A stretch of 64,000 bases of DNA from AC-49 sp963817035 (lineage in GTDB: Bacteria > Actinomycetota > Thermoleophilia > Solirubrobacterales > Solirubrobacteraceae). Position numbers and translations under genes: made by a program. Positions 26,195 to 35,085 of this stretch are shown piece by piece; positions within the stretch are counted from its first letter, which is position 1; each line of letters opens with the position of its first letter. Under the pieces are notes generated by a model. The model worked only from the letters and a program-made list of their open reading frames with translations. It searched no databases and was not told the DNA's origin. The stretch covers positions 1,054,001 through 1,118,000 of the forward strand of contig CAWFMM010000004.1 of NCBI GenBank assembly GCA_963817035.1, in the 5' to 3' direction.

Positions 26195-26534
26195 GCCCGA
26201 CTACATCCGTTAGAGCGGCCTACGCGGCGCCCGGGGGAGAGCGTTCTTGGCTGCCGCCCAGATAACGCCAGGGAACTCGAGCTGGCCCGTGCGCGGACTG
26301 CCACACCCGTACGAGATCTACTCGTCGGCCGCTTGCGACTGCGCGAGGTGACCTCGGCACCAGCCCCATGTCCGGGGCCGGCGGAGGCTCAGCTCGCGCA
26401 GCCGTGTGATCGGGTCGTGAGTTCGGCGTTCGAGGTCGGCGAGCCGCATCCTCTTCGTCAAGCGGCGATGGGCTGCCTCGTAGCGCTCGGCGCGGCCGTG
26501 GTTCGTGCCGCCGTTGCGTGTTCGCGGCTGTCGG
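26195..26534. other. Gene-poor gap downstream of the slipin gene
   Basis: Open frames exist on both strands but none shows recognisable protein sequence. One minus-strand frame (ending in HLAQSQAADE) has charged helical character and may be further debris of the adjacent transporter fragment. No hairpin with a T-run was found. Confidence 0.4.
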
Positions 26535-26735
26535 TGAGCTGATCAGCGTGGCGGCCAGGATCGCGTCGGTGACGGCGAAGCACGCACCGACCACGAAGGC
26601 GTCTTGGAACCCGGCGTTGAGCGCGATCGTCGGGTTGACGCCGGTCTTGATCTGGGTGACGGTTGTCGAGTTGGCGATCGACGCGAGGATCGCCAGGCCG
26701 AGCGCACGCTCTGCCTGGCCGATGCGGCCCAGTGA
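26535..26735 (-). pseudogene. C-terminal fragment of an MFS (DHA2-like) transporter
   Basis: About 65 codons read as the last two helices of a drug-efflux MFS protein: GLAILASIANSTT, LNAGFQDAFVVGACFAV, DAILAATLISS. An in-frame TGA lies directly upstream and nothing else of the transporter remains. It sits right behind the YdeI-like gene, whose stop codon is that same TGA. Confidence 0.5.
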
Positions 26736-27044
26736 TCATCTCGGGAGGGCCTTCAGTCGCGTGTCGCCCGGTCGGCCGGTGCGTTCGCGGTGTTTGCACC
26801 CCGCCCAGCAGCAGGGCCGGCGCTGGCCCTCCTGCAACTCTTCCTGGGTGCGCCGAATGCGGCGCTCTCGGGTGGCGTCCTGCTTGGCGTCCTCGACCCA
26901 GCAGATGAACTCGTTGCGGGCGAGGGGCGTGATGTCGTTCCACCGATCGAGTGCCGTGGCGTTGGCGATCAGCGCCGTCCGCAGGTCCGCGGGCAGTTTG
27001 TGGACTACCCCACCAGGCACTCTCCGCCCGCTCACAGGCCCCAT
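26736..27044 (-). CDS. YdeI/OmpD-associated family protein, short form
   Basis: About 102 residues carrying the C-terminal signature of the YdeI family: HKLPADLRTAL, WNDITPLARNEFICWVEDAK, ERRIRRTQEEL and RRPCCWAGCKHR. The N-terminal half of the longer YdeI proteins is not present, as in many actinobacterial short forms. It is linked to resistance to peptides or bacteriocins in some bacteria; here the role is unknown. The start could also be the 27095 codon (17 residues longer). Confidence 0.72.
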   Translation of the reverse strand: MGPVSGRRVPGGVVHKLPADLRTALIANATALDRWNDITPLARNEFICWVEDAKQDATRERRIRRTQEELQEGQRRPCCWAGCKHRERTGRPGDTRLKALPR

Positions 27045-27087
27045 GGTAGTGAGCCGACATCCTGGCCCGCACCTAGAATCGTGGCTC

Positions 27088-27720
27088 GTGCTCACCCTGT
27101 ACGAGCATCCGTTCGCTCTCTACTGCCAGAAGGTTCTGGTCGCGCTCAACGAGCTGGGCGTCGCGTACGCCGTCCTCGAGGAGCAGCGCGATTTCGACCG
27201 TGCCGAGCTGGCCGAGCTGTGGCCGCCGGCGTCGATCCCGGTGTTGCGCGATGGCGACCAGGTCATCGGTGAGACGTCGATCATCATCGAGCACGTCGCC
27301 GGCGCGCGGCTGGTGCCATCGCTGGAGGCCCGCAAGTGGGACCGCCTCTGCGATCAGTACATCTCCGACGCCGTTCAGGCGATCGTCTTCGACACGATCG
27401 AGGCGCGCTTCGATGCGCGCGCCGTCGCCCAGGCGCGCGGCCGGCTCGACATGGCCTACGGCATGCTCGAGGCGCAGCTCGCGCAGCACGAGTTCCTCGC
27501 CGGCGACACCTTCACGATCGCCGAATGCGCCGCCGCGCCGGGCCTGTTCTACGCGCTGGCGATCCACTCGTGGGACGAGGGCGCGCACCCTCAGCTGACG
27601 CGGTACTACCGCGCGTTGGCGCACCGGCCGTCCTTCGCCAAGGTGATCACGGACGCGCGGCCCTACCGGCACCTGTTCCCGCTGCCCTGGCCGGCCGACT
27701 TCGACCGCTATCACCGTTGA
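27088..27720 (+). CDS. Glutathione S-transferase family protein
   Basis: A 210-residue GST-fold protein from a GTG at 27088. The thioredoxin-like N-domain reads LTLYEHPFALYCQKVLVALNELG, then SIPVLRDGDQVIGETSIII with the cis-Pro and Ser of the thiol site. The helical C-domain has FLAGDTFTIAECAAAPGL, the N-capping box. Ser or Tyr at the first-strand turn may act on the thiol. Since actinobacteria rarely make glutathione, the natural thiol is unclear. Confidence 0.88.
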   Translation: MLTLYEHPFALYCQKVLVALNELGVAYAVLEEQRDFDRAELAELWPPASIPVLRDGDQVIGETSIIIEHVAGARLVPSLEARKWDRLCDQYISDAVQAIVFDTIEARFDARAVAQARGRLDMAYGMLEAQLAQHEFLAGDTFTIAECAAAPGLFYALAIHSWDEGAHPQLTRYYRALAHRPSFAKVITDARPYRHLFPLPWPADFDRYHR

Positions 27721-27849
27721 GCGAGGGCGTGACTACCCTTCGCTGATGACCCGATCACGAACACGGGGCTTGACCACCGTCGGCCTCGTAACAGCACCGC
27801 GGCCCATTCGATCAACGGGTTCGCGATCAGCTACACATGCCGTGGCAAG

Positions 27850-28110
27850 GTGCCTCAGGCCGATTCAGACGTGCACACGATCGCCGCCTTCACGGTCACG
27901 GGTCAACCGACCATGAGTGAGAACCGGATTGAGCGCGGTTGGATCATCGTCAACGGCACCCGGCAGGACGACGGCACGATCGAGCTCGGGACCGGCGGCG
28001 AGATGCGTTTCAGCCCCTTCGACGCGCTATCCCAGCGCCACGACGCGCACATCACTGGGCGCCAGATCCTCAAAGCGTCGATGCAACGGCTTACGTTCTG
28101 GCGTCGCTGA
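27850..28110 (+). CDS. Hypothetical protein or gene remnant
   Basis: An 86-residue frame from a GTG. The frame stays open back to 27733 with plausible sequence (HSINGFAISYTCRGK) but no start codon, so the 5' end may be lost. It contains ERGWIIVNGTRQDDGT, which recurs in degraded form 2 kb away (29943). Not recognised. The rest of 27721-28253 shows nothing else. Confidence 0.3.
   Translation: MPQADSDVHTIAAFTVTGQPTMSENRIERGWIIVNGTRQDDGTIELGTGGEMRFSPFDALSQRHDAHITGRQILKASMQRLTFWRR
27929..27972 (+). repeat. Degenerate direct repeat, copy 1 (WIIVNGTR segment)
   Basis: A block of about 44 bases that recurs at 29943-29987 in the same orientation. The best part (GGATCATCG-CAACGGCACCCG--GGACGAC) differs at about three positions in 32. 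Both copies translate to WII-NGTR-DD. The two copies bracket the P450 gene. Confidence 0.55.
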
Positions 28111-28253
28111 CCGGGGTGAGCGAGCAGCCGCCCGTCCGGGCTGAACGCCACCGAGTCCGGGAAGCCGCGCCGAACCAGGCGTCGGCCCTGCTGACACGAT
28201 CGGACCGGCTCGTCCGACTGCTCGACCGCGCATAGCTCCCGCGCTGCCGGCGC

Positions 28254-29399
28254 CTACTGCGGATCGAACACCGCGTGCAGCGGCCGGTAGGAGCGAAGGA
28301 GGAACCCGCTCAGCCGGGGCGACTCGGCGTCGGGGTCGAGGCGCAGGTTGGGCAGACGGTCGAGCAGCCGGGCGACGGACTCCTGGACCTCGCCGCGGGC
28401 GAGCGCCGCGCCGGCGCAGGTGCGCGGCCCGATGCTGAAGGCGAGATGTCCACGTGCGCCGTCGCGGTCGATGTCGATTGCGGCCGGGCACGCGAAGCGC
28501 GCCGGGTCGCGATTCGCGGCCGCGTCGAGCATGAGCAGGCGGTCATCGCGCTTGATCTGAACGCCCTGGAGCTCGAAGTCCTCGTTGGCCAGCCGCCGCG
28601 TGAAGTGCACCGAGGGGTATGCGCGCAGGACCTCCTCGGCAAAGCGCTCGATGCGATCGGCGTCGCCGGTCCGGAGGTCCGCCTGGAGCGCCGGGTCGTC
28701 GAGCAACAGGTAGATCGCGTTCTGGATCGCGTGGGTCGTCGTGTCGGTCCCCGCGAAGAAGGTCGTCGCGATCCACGCCTGCATGTCCTCGAGCCCCCAG
28801 TCGGACATGATCGTCGGGCCCTCCGCCCACAGCAGCGCGAGGATGTCGTCCTCCCGCGGCTCGCGCTCCTTGGCGGCCATGACGAACGGCAGCAGCAACT
28901 CGTTCATCTCGGTGACCGCATCCAGCGCGCTGCGCTCGACGTCCGCGGGCAGATCGGCCGTGTACAGATCGAGGTAGCGCTGTTTGCGGTCGAGCAGGCT
29001 CTTGCAGTAGGCGATCCACTCGTCGTCCTCCCACGGGAGGCCCATCACCGCCGAGATCACGCGGATCGAGTAGCGGTCGGAATAGTCGCCGAGGACGTCG
29101 ATGCGCCCGGTGGACGCGACCCGGTCGAGGAGCCGATCGGCGATCGGCCGCAGCAGCGTGTCGCGCCATTGCTCGACGAGACGGTAGGAGAAGCGGCGCA
29201 CGAACCACCGGTGATGGCGGGCGTGCTCCTCGCCGTGCACCATCAGACGGGAACGCGGGCCGCCGGAGATTGTGTGCAGGCCGGGATCGTTCATGCTCGA
29301 GACGGCGTGGCGCACGAGCTTCTTGTCCTGTCTCATGACCTCGCGCAGCGCGTCAAACGACGTCACGAGCCACGCGTTGACGCCCGCGTCCCAGATCAC
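28254..29399 (-). CDS. Cytochrome P450
   Basis: A heme monooxygenase, 381 residues from the GTG at 29399. I-helix FFAGTDTTTHAI, the K-helix E-x-x-R (EEVLR), and the heme loop FSIGPRTCAG with the Cys ligand are intact. Conserved P450 sequence continues upstream of the GTG (LDHDPYGFYDRAREAG), but no ATG, GTG or TTG exists in frame before the stop at 29532-29534. A CTG at 29495 is the only plausible start for a full N-terminus. It is otherwise 5'-truncated. No ferredoxin or reductase gene is adjacent. Substrate unknown. Confidence 0.85.
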   Translation of the reverse strand: MIWDAGVNAWLVTSFDALREVMRQDKKLVRHAVSSMNDPGLHTISGGPRSRLMVHGEEHARHHRWFVRRFSYRLVEQWRDTLLRPIADRLLDRVASTGRIDVLGDYSDRYSIRVISAVMGLPWEDDEWIAYCKSLLDRKQRYLDLYTADLPADVERSALDAVTEMNELLLPFVMAAKEREPREDDILALLWAEGPTIMSDWGLEDMQAWIATTFFAGTDTTTHAIQNAIYLLLDDPALQADLRTGDADRIERFAEEVLRAYPSVHFTRRLANEDFELQGVQIKRDDRLLMLDAAANRDPARFACPAAIDIDRDGARGHLAFSIGPRTCAGAALARGEVQESVARLLDRLPNLRLDPDAESPRLSGFLLRSYRPLHAVFDPQ

Positions 29400-29531
29400 G
29401 CCGGCTTCGCGCGCACGGTCGTAGAACCCGTACGGGTCGTGGTCGAGCGTCGTCGTGAAGCTGGGAAGGTCGGCCGTGGAACTGATCAGATCCAGGATAA
29501 CTCGTCGCCTCTCAGCCGTCCTGATCCGTCG

Positions 29532-29760
29532 TCACCACGACACGAACGCCGCGTAGATCGACCGGATGTTGTCCACCCCCAGCACGCGCGGGTCGATGCG
29601 CGCACCGCTTCCCCGCCCGCGCTCGTCGTTGGTGTTGTTCCCGTCGAAGTTCCCCAGTAGCCCCTGGAGCTCGCCGGCGAGGTCCGCCCCAGGGGCGACC
29701 GCGATGATCAGCCCCACGGCCCGGCGTTGCGCACCGTGACGTCGCAGTTGGACTAGGCCT
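29532..29760 (-). pseudogene. VWD-domain-like protein fragment
   Basis: A minus-strand frame reads APGADLAGELQGLLGNFDGNNTND, which matches the GLLGNFDGxxxND core of von Willebrand type D domains in large secreted proteins. In the next frame just upstream, SNCDVTVRNAGPWG fits as the preceding strand, so the fragment is frameshifted. It ends at the TGA that also bounds the P450 frame. Only debris remains. Confidence 0.45.
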
Positions 29761-29942
29761 ACCAAGCGGCACGACACTTCGGTTGGGATGTGTTGAAGGA
29801 TCAGGCGGAGATTTGATCGAACCACATGTTGCCGCCGTTCTGATCCGCGTGATCAGTGTCGCTGGGAGAGCGGCGTCTCCCTACCGGCCTGCCCCCCGTA
29901 TGCGTCTCCCCGCGCTGCGGGGGGCACCCCCTTAGGACCGAA

Positions 29943-29987
29943 TTGAGGGGCGCTTGGATCATCGCCAACGGCACCCGCCGGGACGAC
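29943..29987 (+). repeat. Degenerate direct repeat, copy 2 (WIIANGTR segment)
   Basis: The partner of 27929-27972. It translates to LRGAWIIANGTRRDDYT and then runs into the antisense 3' end of the next minus-strand gene. No complete reading frame surrounds it. The stretch 29761-29942 holds a GC-rich hairpin-prone segment but no supported gene. Confidence 0.5.
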
Positions 29988-30271
29988 TACACGCTCTGGT
30001 CGAGCTTCAGCTCGCACATGTCAACTGACACACGCGTTCCCGGCGTCTCCGACGGATCCATTGCGCCGAAGGCCTTATCGCCCGCGCGCATGTCCTCGGC
30101 CGTCTCGAAGAACTGGAGAACCACGGCGGTTTCCTGATCTGCGTCGAAGAGCAGTTGGAGACCAGTGGCCGGCACGCCGGGCGGCGGCCCGTCCGACTCC
30201 TCGATACGGGCGACGAGTCCGTTGGCTCGTGCGGCTGTCACATCGGTGAACCTGACGACGCGTACAAACAC
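29987..30271 (-). CDS. Dimeric alpha/beta-barrel (ABM-like) small protein
   Basis: A 94-residue protein. The GTG at 30271 has AGAGG six bases upstream and begins VFVRVVRFTDVTAARANGL. The pattern strand-helix-strand-strand-helix (LQLLFDADQETAVVLQFF, TAEDMRAGDKAFGAM, VDMCELKL) is that of antibiotic-biosynthesis-monooxygenase-like ferredoxin folds. These form dimers and often act without cofactors or bind heme; the role here is unknown. A longer start at 30358 gives a poor, Arg-rich lead. Confidence 0.6.
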   Translation of the reverse strand: MFVRVVRFTDVTAARANGLVARIEESDGPPPGVPATGLQLLFDADQETAVVLQFFETAEDMRAGDKAFGAMDPSETPGTRVSVDMCELKLDQSV

Positions 30272-30422
30272 GAGAAACCTCTTCTCTCTTCGGGTTCGCC
30301 GAGCGTACAGGCGCGCCGCCCGTTCCTCCACCTGCGCTCCGCGTGACGAACTCGGCACCCTGTCACCCGTGCCTGCTGATTCACCCGATGCCGATGGCGG
30401 ATCTTGGCGCTAGCGTCAGGGT

Positions 30423-31370
30423 GTGGCGGTTCTTCGTCCGATTCCCGGCGGCGTCGTGGCCCGTGTGCGGGCGTTCGGCGTGCTTCACCGGATTGCGCTC
30501 ACGGTGCTGGGTTCCGTGGCGACGTTGGCGGCACTGGCGTTCGTCCTCGCCGGACGGCGCGACCAGTTTGCGGCCGCCCTGTCCGGCGCCGCGTGGTGGG
30601 TTCTCCTGGCGACGGTCCTGCTGCAGATCGTTGCTCTGCTCGGGCGCAGCGAGGCATGGCATCTGTCGGTCGCGTCGGCCGGCGGAACGGTCAAACGCCG
30701 CATCCTCTACCGCGCGTCGGCGATGGGGGTGGTCGGCGGGCTGATCAACAGCCAGCTCGCCGTTGCCGCACGGATCACTGCGCTGCGACGTTCGTCGCCG
30801 ACGGTCAGTCCGCAGGTGCCGACGCTGATCGCCGCGGAGTTCCCGATCCTTGCCGTCGAAGGGGTACTCGCGGCACTGGCGTCATTCACGTTGGTTGCCC
30901 CGCTCGGCCTGCCGTGGTGGCTCCCGGTCATCGCGTTCGTCGTCGTCGGAGCGATCAGCGCGGGCCTGCGCCATCTGGCGCTGAACACCGGGCGCCAGTT
31001 GTGGAGCGGACTGGCGATCGCGCGCAACCTGAACCACGGAGGCCGGTTGATCGCGTTCGTCCTGCTCGCGGTGTTCGCACAGATCTTCCGCAACTGGATG
31101 CTCCTGCGGGCGGTCGGCGTCAACGCCTCGTTCTTCGACGCGATCGCCGTGCTGATTGCGCTGGTCACGCTGAGCCAGCTGCCGATCGGACCCGGCGTCG
31201 GCGCCGCGGCAGCGGTGCTCATCCTCGGGCGACACGGCGTCGCGGCGGCCGCGGCGGCAGGAGTGCTGCTGACGGTGACGGGCATCGTCGGCGGTCTGTG
31301 TTTCGCCGCCTGGGCCAGCGGCGACCGGCTCTGGGTTCACACCCGTGGTCCCGAGGCTCCTGGCTCGTAG
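30423..31370 (+). CDS. Lysylphosphatidylglycerol synthase TM-like membrane protein (UPF0104-like)
   Basis: A 315-residue polytopic membrane protein with about eight helices: ALTVLGSVATLAALAFVLAG, AWWVLLATVLLQIVALL, LPWWLPVIAFVVVGAI, and the family-like LSQLPIGPGVGAAAAVLILG near the C-terminus. It resembles the flippase half of MprF-type proteins and has no aminoacyl-transfer domain. It starts with a GTG at 30423. Probably moves or shields a lipid; the ligand is unknown. Confidence 0.72.
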   Translation: MAVLRPIPGGVVARVRAFGVLHRIALTVLGSVATLAALAFVLAGRRDQFAAALSGAAWWVLLATVLLQIVALLGRSEAWHLSVASAGGTVKRRILYRASAMGVVGGLINSQLAVAARITALRRSSPTVSPQVPTLIAAEFPILAVEGVLAALASFTLVAPLGLPWWLPVIAFVVVGAISAGLRHLALNTGRQLWSGLAIARNLNHGGRLIAFVLLAVFAQIFRNWMLLRAVGVNASFFDAIAVLIALVTLSQLPIGPGVGAAAAVLILGRHGVAAAAAAGVLLTVTGIVGGLCFAAWASGDRLWVHTRGPEAPGS

Positions 31371-31417
31371 GTGCCGCTTCGCGCTGTCGCGGGCTCGTAC
31401 GCCGGAGCCGGGGCGTT

Positions 31418-31597
31418 CTATCGTGGGCCCCCGCAGGGCGTATCTCCGCGCGGCCGCCGCGCCGTCTGCTTCTCGACCTCGTCGTGCTGCGCGATCAGGT
31501 GTTCCAGGAGCGCCCGTACCTCAGGGGTGCGGTGCTCTCGGGCTGTGCGCCTGAGAATCTCCATAATCGCGTCTGCGTGTCCGCGCTCTCGTTCCAT
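31418..31597 (-). CDS. Small helical hypothetical protein, 59 residues
   Basis: ATG at 31597, TAG at 31418. Sequence begins MERERGHADAIMEILRRTAR and has a clear heptad-like charged helix (EVRALLEHLIAQHDEVEKQ). The amphipathic pattern argues that it is coding. It might also be a fragment. Not recognised. Confidence 0.4.
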   Translation of the reverse strand: MERERGHADAIMEILRRTAREHRTPEVRALLEHLIAQHDEVEKQTARRPRGDTPCGGPR

Positions 31598-31973
31598 GGG
31601 CTTTCGACCGCTATCGGCACACGGACTTACGGCCGCGAGGTCTGCGTTCTGACATCGCTGATGTCAGTGCATCGCGCCGCTGCTGGGCGCCACCATGGCG
31701 CCCAGCAGGCCGCAAGGGATGCACCGCCGGCGCCCGGAGGAGGTGGGCGAGGTGGCGATGCTGGCCGGCGGGTCAGACCGGCTCGTCTCAGTGATCGGAC
31801 GCATCTCGCGATCCTGTAACGAGAGTCCAGCTGAGCCGAAGTCCAGAGCGGTTCAGGCTGTGGGGAGGGTTGTTTGGCCCGTCTCCCGTTCCCGTATATC
31901 GGCACCCACTCAAAGACGCTCCGGGCGGGATCGGCCGGCATTGCGGCGCGCCCTGAGCGAAACCTCGCCGACC
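31598..31973. other. Intergenic stretch without a supported gene
   Basis: Holds a perfect 12-bp hairpin at 31681-31707. A 46-codon minus-strand frame overlaps it, but its composition gives no support for a real protein. Nothing else recognisable. Confidence 0.4.
31681..31707. terminator. Perfect 12-bp hairpin with triloop
   Basis: TGCTGGGCGCCA, loop CCA, then its exact reverse complement. No T-run on either side. It lies beyond the 3' end of the DUF-like membrane gene at 31974 (minus) and could stop transcription from there, or be a protein site. Confidence 0.4.
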
Positions 31974-32708
31974 TCAGCCTCGCGGTCGGCGAGCGCCGAG
32001 GGCGATCGACGCGATGCCACCACCGGTGAGCAGGAGGCCGGCGATGAGGATGCCGAGGCCGACACCGGGGGCGTAGGGAACAGCGACGCCGAACGTGCTC
32101 TGCGTGGCGACGCCGCGGCTGCCGTCGGCATTCATGATCACGACGCGGTAGTGGCCGTCGCGGACCTTCCAATCGACGGCGTCCGAGCGGGGACCGTTGC
32201 TGCGGGCGACCCAGAACGGCTGCCGGCCCGGAGGGGCGGGGATGGCGTGGCCTGCGTGGCGGTGACGGTGGATGGTGAACGAGCCGCGGAAGGGGCTGGC
32301 GTCGAAGTCGGTGACTTCGTCGATGGCGGTGCCGGCCAGGTAGTGGTCGACGTCCTGGGCGCGGGCGACGCCGACGAACACGGGGCGGCCGCCGTCGGCC
32401 CGGGCGCTGATCCTGATGCGCGCGCGGCCGAGGCTGTTGACGAAGCCGGCGGTGTCGATCGAGGCGGTCCCGGAGATCAGGGCCGAGGTCGGAGTCGAGA
32501 GATCGTGACGGCCGGTCGAGGCCACGCCGTCGGTTCCGAACAGGACGAGGATCCCGCCGCCGGCGATCGCCAGCAGCACGCCGAAGAACGCGACGACGCC
32601 ACCGAGCCAGACGGCGACGCGCCGGGCGCCGGAGCGGCGGGGAGGCGGCGCGGGCGGCGCGGAGGTCGTCGGCGTCGGCGGTGCGGTTGGAGCGGCAGTG
32701 GGACTCAT
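31974..32708 (-). CDS. Membrane protein with two TM segments, actinobacterial unknown family
   Basis: A 244-residue protein. A Pro/Thr/Ala-rich N-terminus (1-27) is cytoplasmic, then one helix (WLGGVVAFFGVLLAIAGGGIL), an extracellular beta-rich middle domain (VFVGVARAQDVDHYLAG, TAIDEVTDFDASPF, FWVARSNGP) and a final helix (LGILIAGLLLTGGGIASI). The D-x-Y-L-A-G and DEVTDFD motifs recur in actinobacterial proteins of unknown role. Divergent from fhs across 133 bp. Confidence 0.72.
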   Translation of the reverse strand: MSPTAAPTAPPTPTTSAPPAPPPRRSGARRVAVWLGGVVAFFGVLLAIAGGGILVLFGTDGVASTGRHDLSTPTSALISGTASIDTAGFVNSLGRARIRISARADGGRPVFVGVARAQDVDHYLAGTAIDEVTDFDASPFRGSFTIHRHRHAGHAIPAPPGRQPFWVARSNGPRSDAVDWKVRDGHYRVVIMNADGSRGVATQSTFGVAVPYAPGVGLGILIAGLLLTGGGIASIALGARRPRG

Positions 32709-32841
32709 GGTCGTCGGGCTTTCGGTTCGGAGTTGGCGGAGAGTGGCTTGGCATCGACGAAACTACGCCCGGGTTTCTCGGTCGGCATCGGCCGCGGGGA
32801 CCAACTCCCGTCGTCCGTTGTGATGACAGGATGCGCCCGGA

Positions 32842-34500
32842 ATGAAGACGAACCTGGAGATCGCGCAGGCGGCGCGGCTGCGTCCGATCGCTGAGATTGC
32901 GGATGCAGCGGGGTTGTTGGAGTCGGAGGTCGATCCGTACGGGCGCCACAAGGCGAAGGTGTCGCTGGCCTCGATCGGGCGGCTCGCCGACCGCCCGGAC
33001 GGCAAGCTGGTCTGTGTTGCGGGGATGACGCCGACCCGTTTTGGCGAGGGCAAGTCGACGACGGCGGTCGGCCTGACGCAGGGCCTGGGTCACGTCGGTG
33101 AGCGGTCGATCCTGTGCATGCGCGAGGCGTCGCTGGGACCGGTGTTCGGTCTGAAGGGCGGCGCGGCGGGCGGCGGATACGCCCAGGTCGTCCCGATGGA
33201 GGACCTCAATCTCCATTTCACGGGCGACATCCACGCGATCGGCGCGGCGAACAACGTGCTTGCGGCGATCCTTGATTCGCATCTGCTGCTCGGCAACGAG
33301 CTGGGGATCGATCCGCTGACCGTGTCGTGGCGCCGCGCCGTCGACATCAACGATCGCGCGTTGCGCCAGATCGTCGTCGGGCTCGGCGGCGCGGCGAACG
33401 GTGTGCCGCGCGAGTCCGGGTTCGACATCACCGCGGCGTCCGAGGTGATGGCGATCCTCGCGGTCGCGCGTGACCTCTTCGATCTGCGCCGGCGCCTGGG
33501 CGCAATCACGGTCGGCTACACCCACGACGGCGCGCCCGTCACGGCCGAAGACCTCAGGGCGGCCGGCGCGATGTGCGTGCTGCTCAAGGACGCGATCAAG
33601 CCCAACCTCGTCCAGACGCTCGAGGGTCAGCCTGCGCTCGTGCATTGCGGGCCGTTCGCCAACATCGCGCACGGCAACAGCTCGCTGGTCGCCGATCTCG
33701 TCGCACTGAAGCTCGCCGACTACGTGGTCACCGAGTCGGGCTTCGGGTCGGACATGGGGATGGAGAAGTTCATGGACATCGTCTGTCGCGTGGGCGGCCT
33801 GACGCCAAGCGCGGTCGTCCTCGTCGGCACCGTGCGCGCGCTGCGCCATCACGGCGAATATGACGGTCACGAAGGGATCGCGGCGGTCGAGGCCGGAATG
33901 GCGAACCTCGCCCGCCACCTCGCGATCGTCGCCGCGTTCGGGCTGCCGTGCGTGGTGGCGATCAACCGCCGCTCCGAGGACACCGAGGAGGAGCTCGAGC
34001 TCGTCAGGCGCCTTGCACTTCAGGCCGGCGCCCAGGGGGCAGAGATCAGCGATGGCTACAGCCGCGGTGGCGAGGGGATGGCCGACCTCGCGCGTGCCGT
34101 CGTGACAGCGTGCGACGGGCCGTCGAACTACGCCCCGCTGTACCCCGACGAGATGGCGATCAAGGACAAGATCGAGACGATCGTCCGCCGCGTCTACGGT
34201 GCCGACGGCGTGGTCTATGACCCGGCGGCCGAGGAGAAGATCGAGCACTTCACGCATGACGGCCTTGCCCACCTGCCGATCTGCATGGCGAAGACCCACA
34301 TGTCGCTGTCGGCCGACGAGCACCTCTACAACGCTCCGACCGGATTCACGGTCGTGATTCGCGACGTTCGCGCCTACACCGGCGCTGGCTGGCTCGTCCC
34401 GCTCTGCGGCGAGATCCGCCAGATGCCGGGAATGGGGAAGGCCGCGGCAGCGTTCGAGATCGACATCGACGCAGATGGCGAGATCGTCGGCCTCTTCTAA
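32842..34500 (+). CDS. fhs: Formate--tetrahydrofolate ligase
   Basis: Makes 10-formyl-THF from formate, THF and ATP in the cytoplasm. The product is 552 residues, normal for the family. The P-loop-like nucleotide motif is TPTRFGEGKSTT; GGAAGGGYAQVVPMEDLNLHFTGD is the conserved folate-site stretch and ESGFGSDMGMEKF the classic signature. MPGMGKAAAAFEID closes the protein. The next gene (a cyclodeaminase/cyclohydrolase-like protein) begins nine bases on, so the two form a one-carbon operon. Confidence 0.96.
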   Translation: MKTNLEIAQAARLRPIAEIADAAGLLESEVDPYGRHKAKVSLASIGRLADRPDGKLVCVAGMTPTRFGEGKSTTAVGLTQGLGHVGERSILCMREASLGPVFGLKGGAAGGGYAQVVPMEDLNLHFTGDIHAIGAANNVLAAILDSHLLLGNELGIDPLTVSWRRAVDINDRALRQIVVGLGGAANGVPRESGFDITAASEVMAILAVARDLFDLRRRLGAITVGYTHDGAPVTAEDLRAAGAMCVLLKDAIKPNLVQTLEGQPALVHCGPFANIAHGNSSLVADLVALKLADYVVTESGFGSDMGMEKFMDIVCRVGGLTPSAVVLVGTVRALRHHGEYDGHEGIAAVEAGMANLARHLAIVAAFGLPCVVAINRRSEDTEEELELVRRLALQAGAQGAEISDGYSRGGEGMADLARAVVTACDGPSNYAPLYPDEMAIKDKIETIVRRVYGADGVVYDPAAEEKIEHFTHDGLAHLPICMAKTHMSLSADEHLYNAPTGFTVVIRDVRAYTGAGWLVPLCGEIRQMPGMGKAAAAFEIDIDADGEIVGLF

Positions 34501-34509
34501 CGTGCGCGC

Positions 34510-35085
34510 GTGAGTTCGTTCGGCGATCAGACGATCGAGGGCTTCGCGGCGTTGGTCGCCCAGGCCGAGCCCGCCCCGGGCGGCGGTGCGTGCGCGGCGG
34601 TGACCTGCGCACTCGCGGCAGCTCTCGTCGAGATGGCCGCCTCGTTCACGCTGGCCCGCCCGGAAGTGGCCGACCGCCACGTGCGGATGGCCGAGATCGC
34701 CCAGCGCGCCGCGCAGATCCGCCCCCACGCCCTCGCGCTGGCCGATCGTGACGCGGCCGCCTATGCGACGGTGATCGACGCTCTCGCGCTGAGCCCGGGA
34801 GCGTCGCGCGAGGAACGGCTCGCGACCGCGCTGTCCGACGCTTCGGACATACCGCTGGAGATCGCCCGCCTCGGCGCCGAGATCGCCGCGTTTGCCGACG
34901 AGCTGCAACGCGACGGCAACCCCAACCTGTCCGGCGACGCCGCCATCGCCTCCGAGCTCGCCGCCGCGGCGACCACCGGGGCGGCTCGCCTCGTGACGAT
35001 CAACCTTCGCGACCACCCCGACGACCCACGACACGAACACGCCCGCACGGTTTCGGCTCAGATTCGAGCTCTGTCGGACCCGTGA
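34510..35085 (+). CDS. Cyclodeaminase/methenyl-THF cyclohydrolase family protein
   Basis: A 191-residue all-helical protein of the formiminotransferase-cyclodeaminase C-terminal family. PAPGGGACAAVTCALAAALVEMAA is the family motif with the Gly-rich turn and the first substrate helix; the Asn-Pro-Asn-x-x-x-Asp (NPNLSGDAA) near residue 140 is also conserved. The stand-alone form usually converts methenyl-THF to 10-formyl-THF, which fits its place after fhs. The GTG at 34510 is used. Confidence 0.85.
   Translation: MSSFGDQTIEGFAALVAQAEPAPGGGACAAVTCALAAALVEMAASFTLARPEVADRHVRMAEIAQRAAQIRPHALALADRDAAAYATVIDALALSPGASREERLATALSDASDIPLEIARLGAEIAAFADELQRDGNPNLSGDAAIASELAAAATTGAARLVTINLRDHPDDPRHEHARTVSAQIRALSDP

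Noticed and set aside
31706..31843. A 46-residue minus-strand peptide over the hairpin
   Set aside because: It owes much of its length to the inverted repeat and shows no helix or motif.
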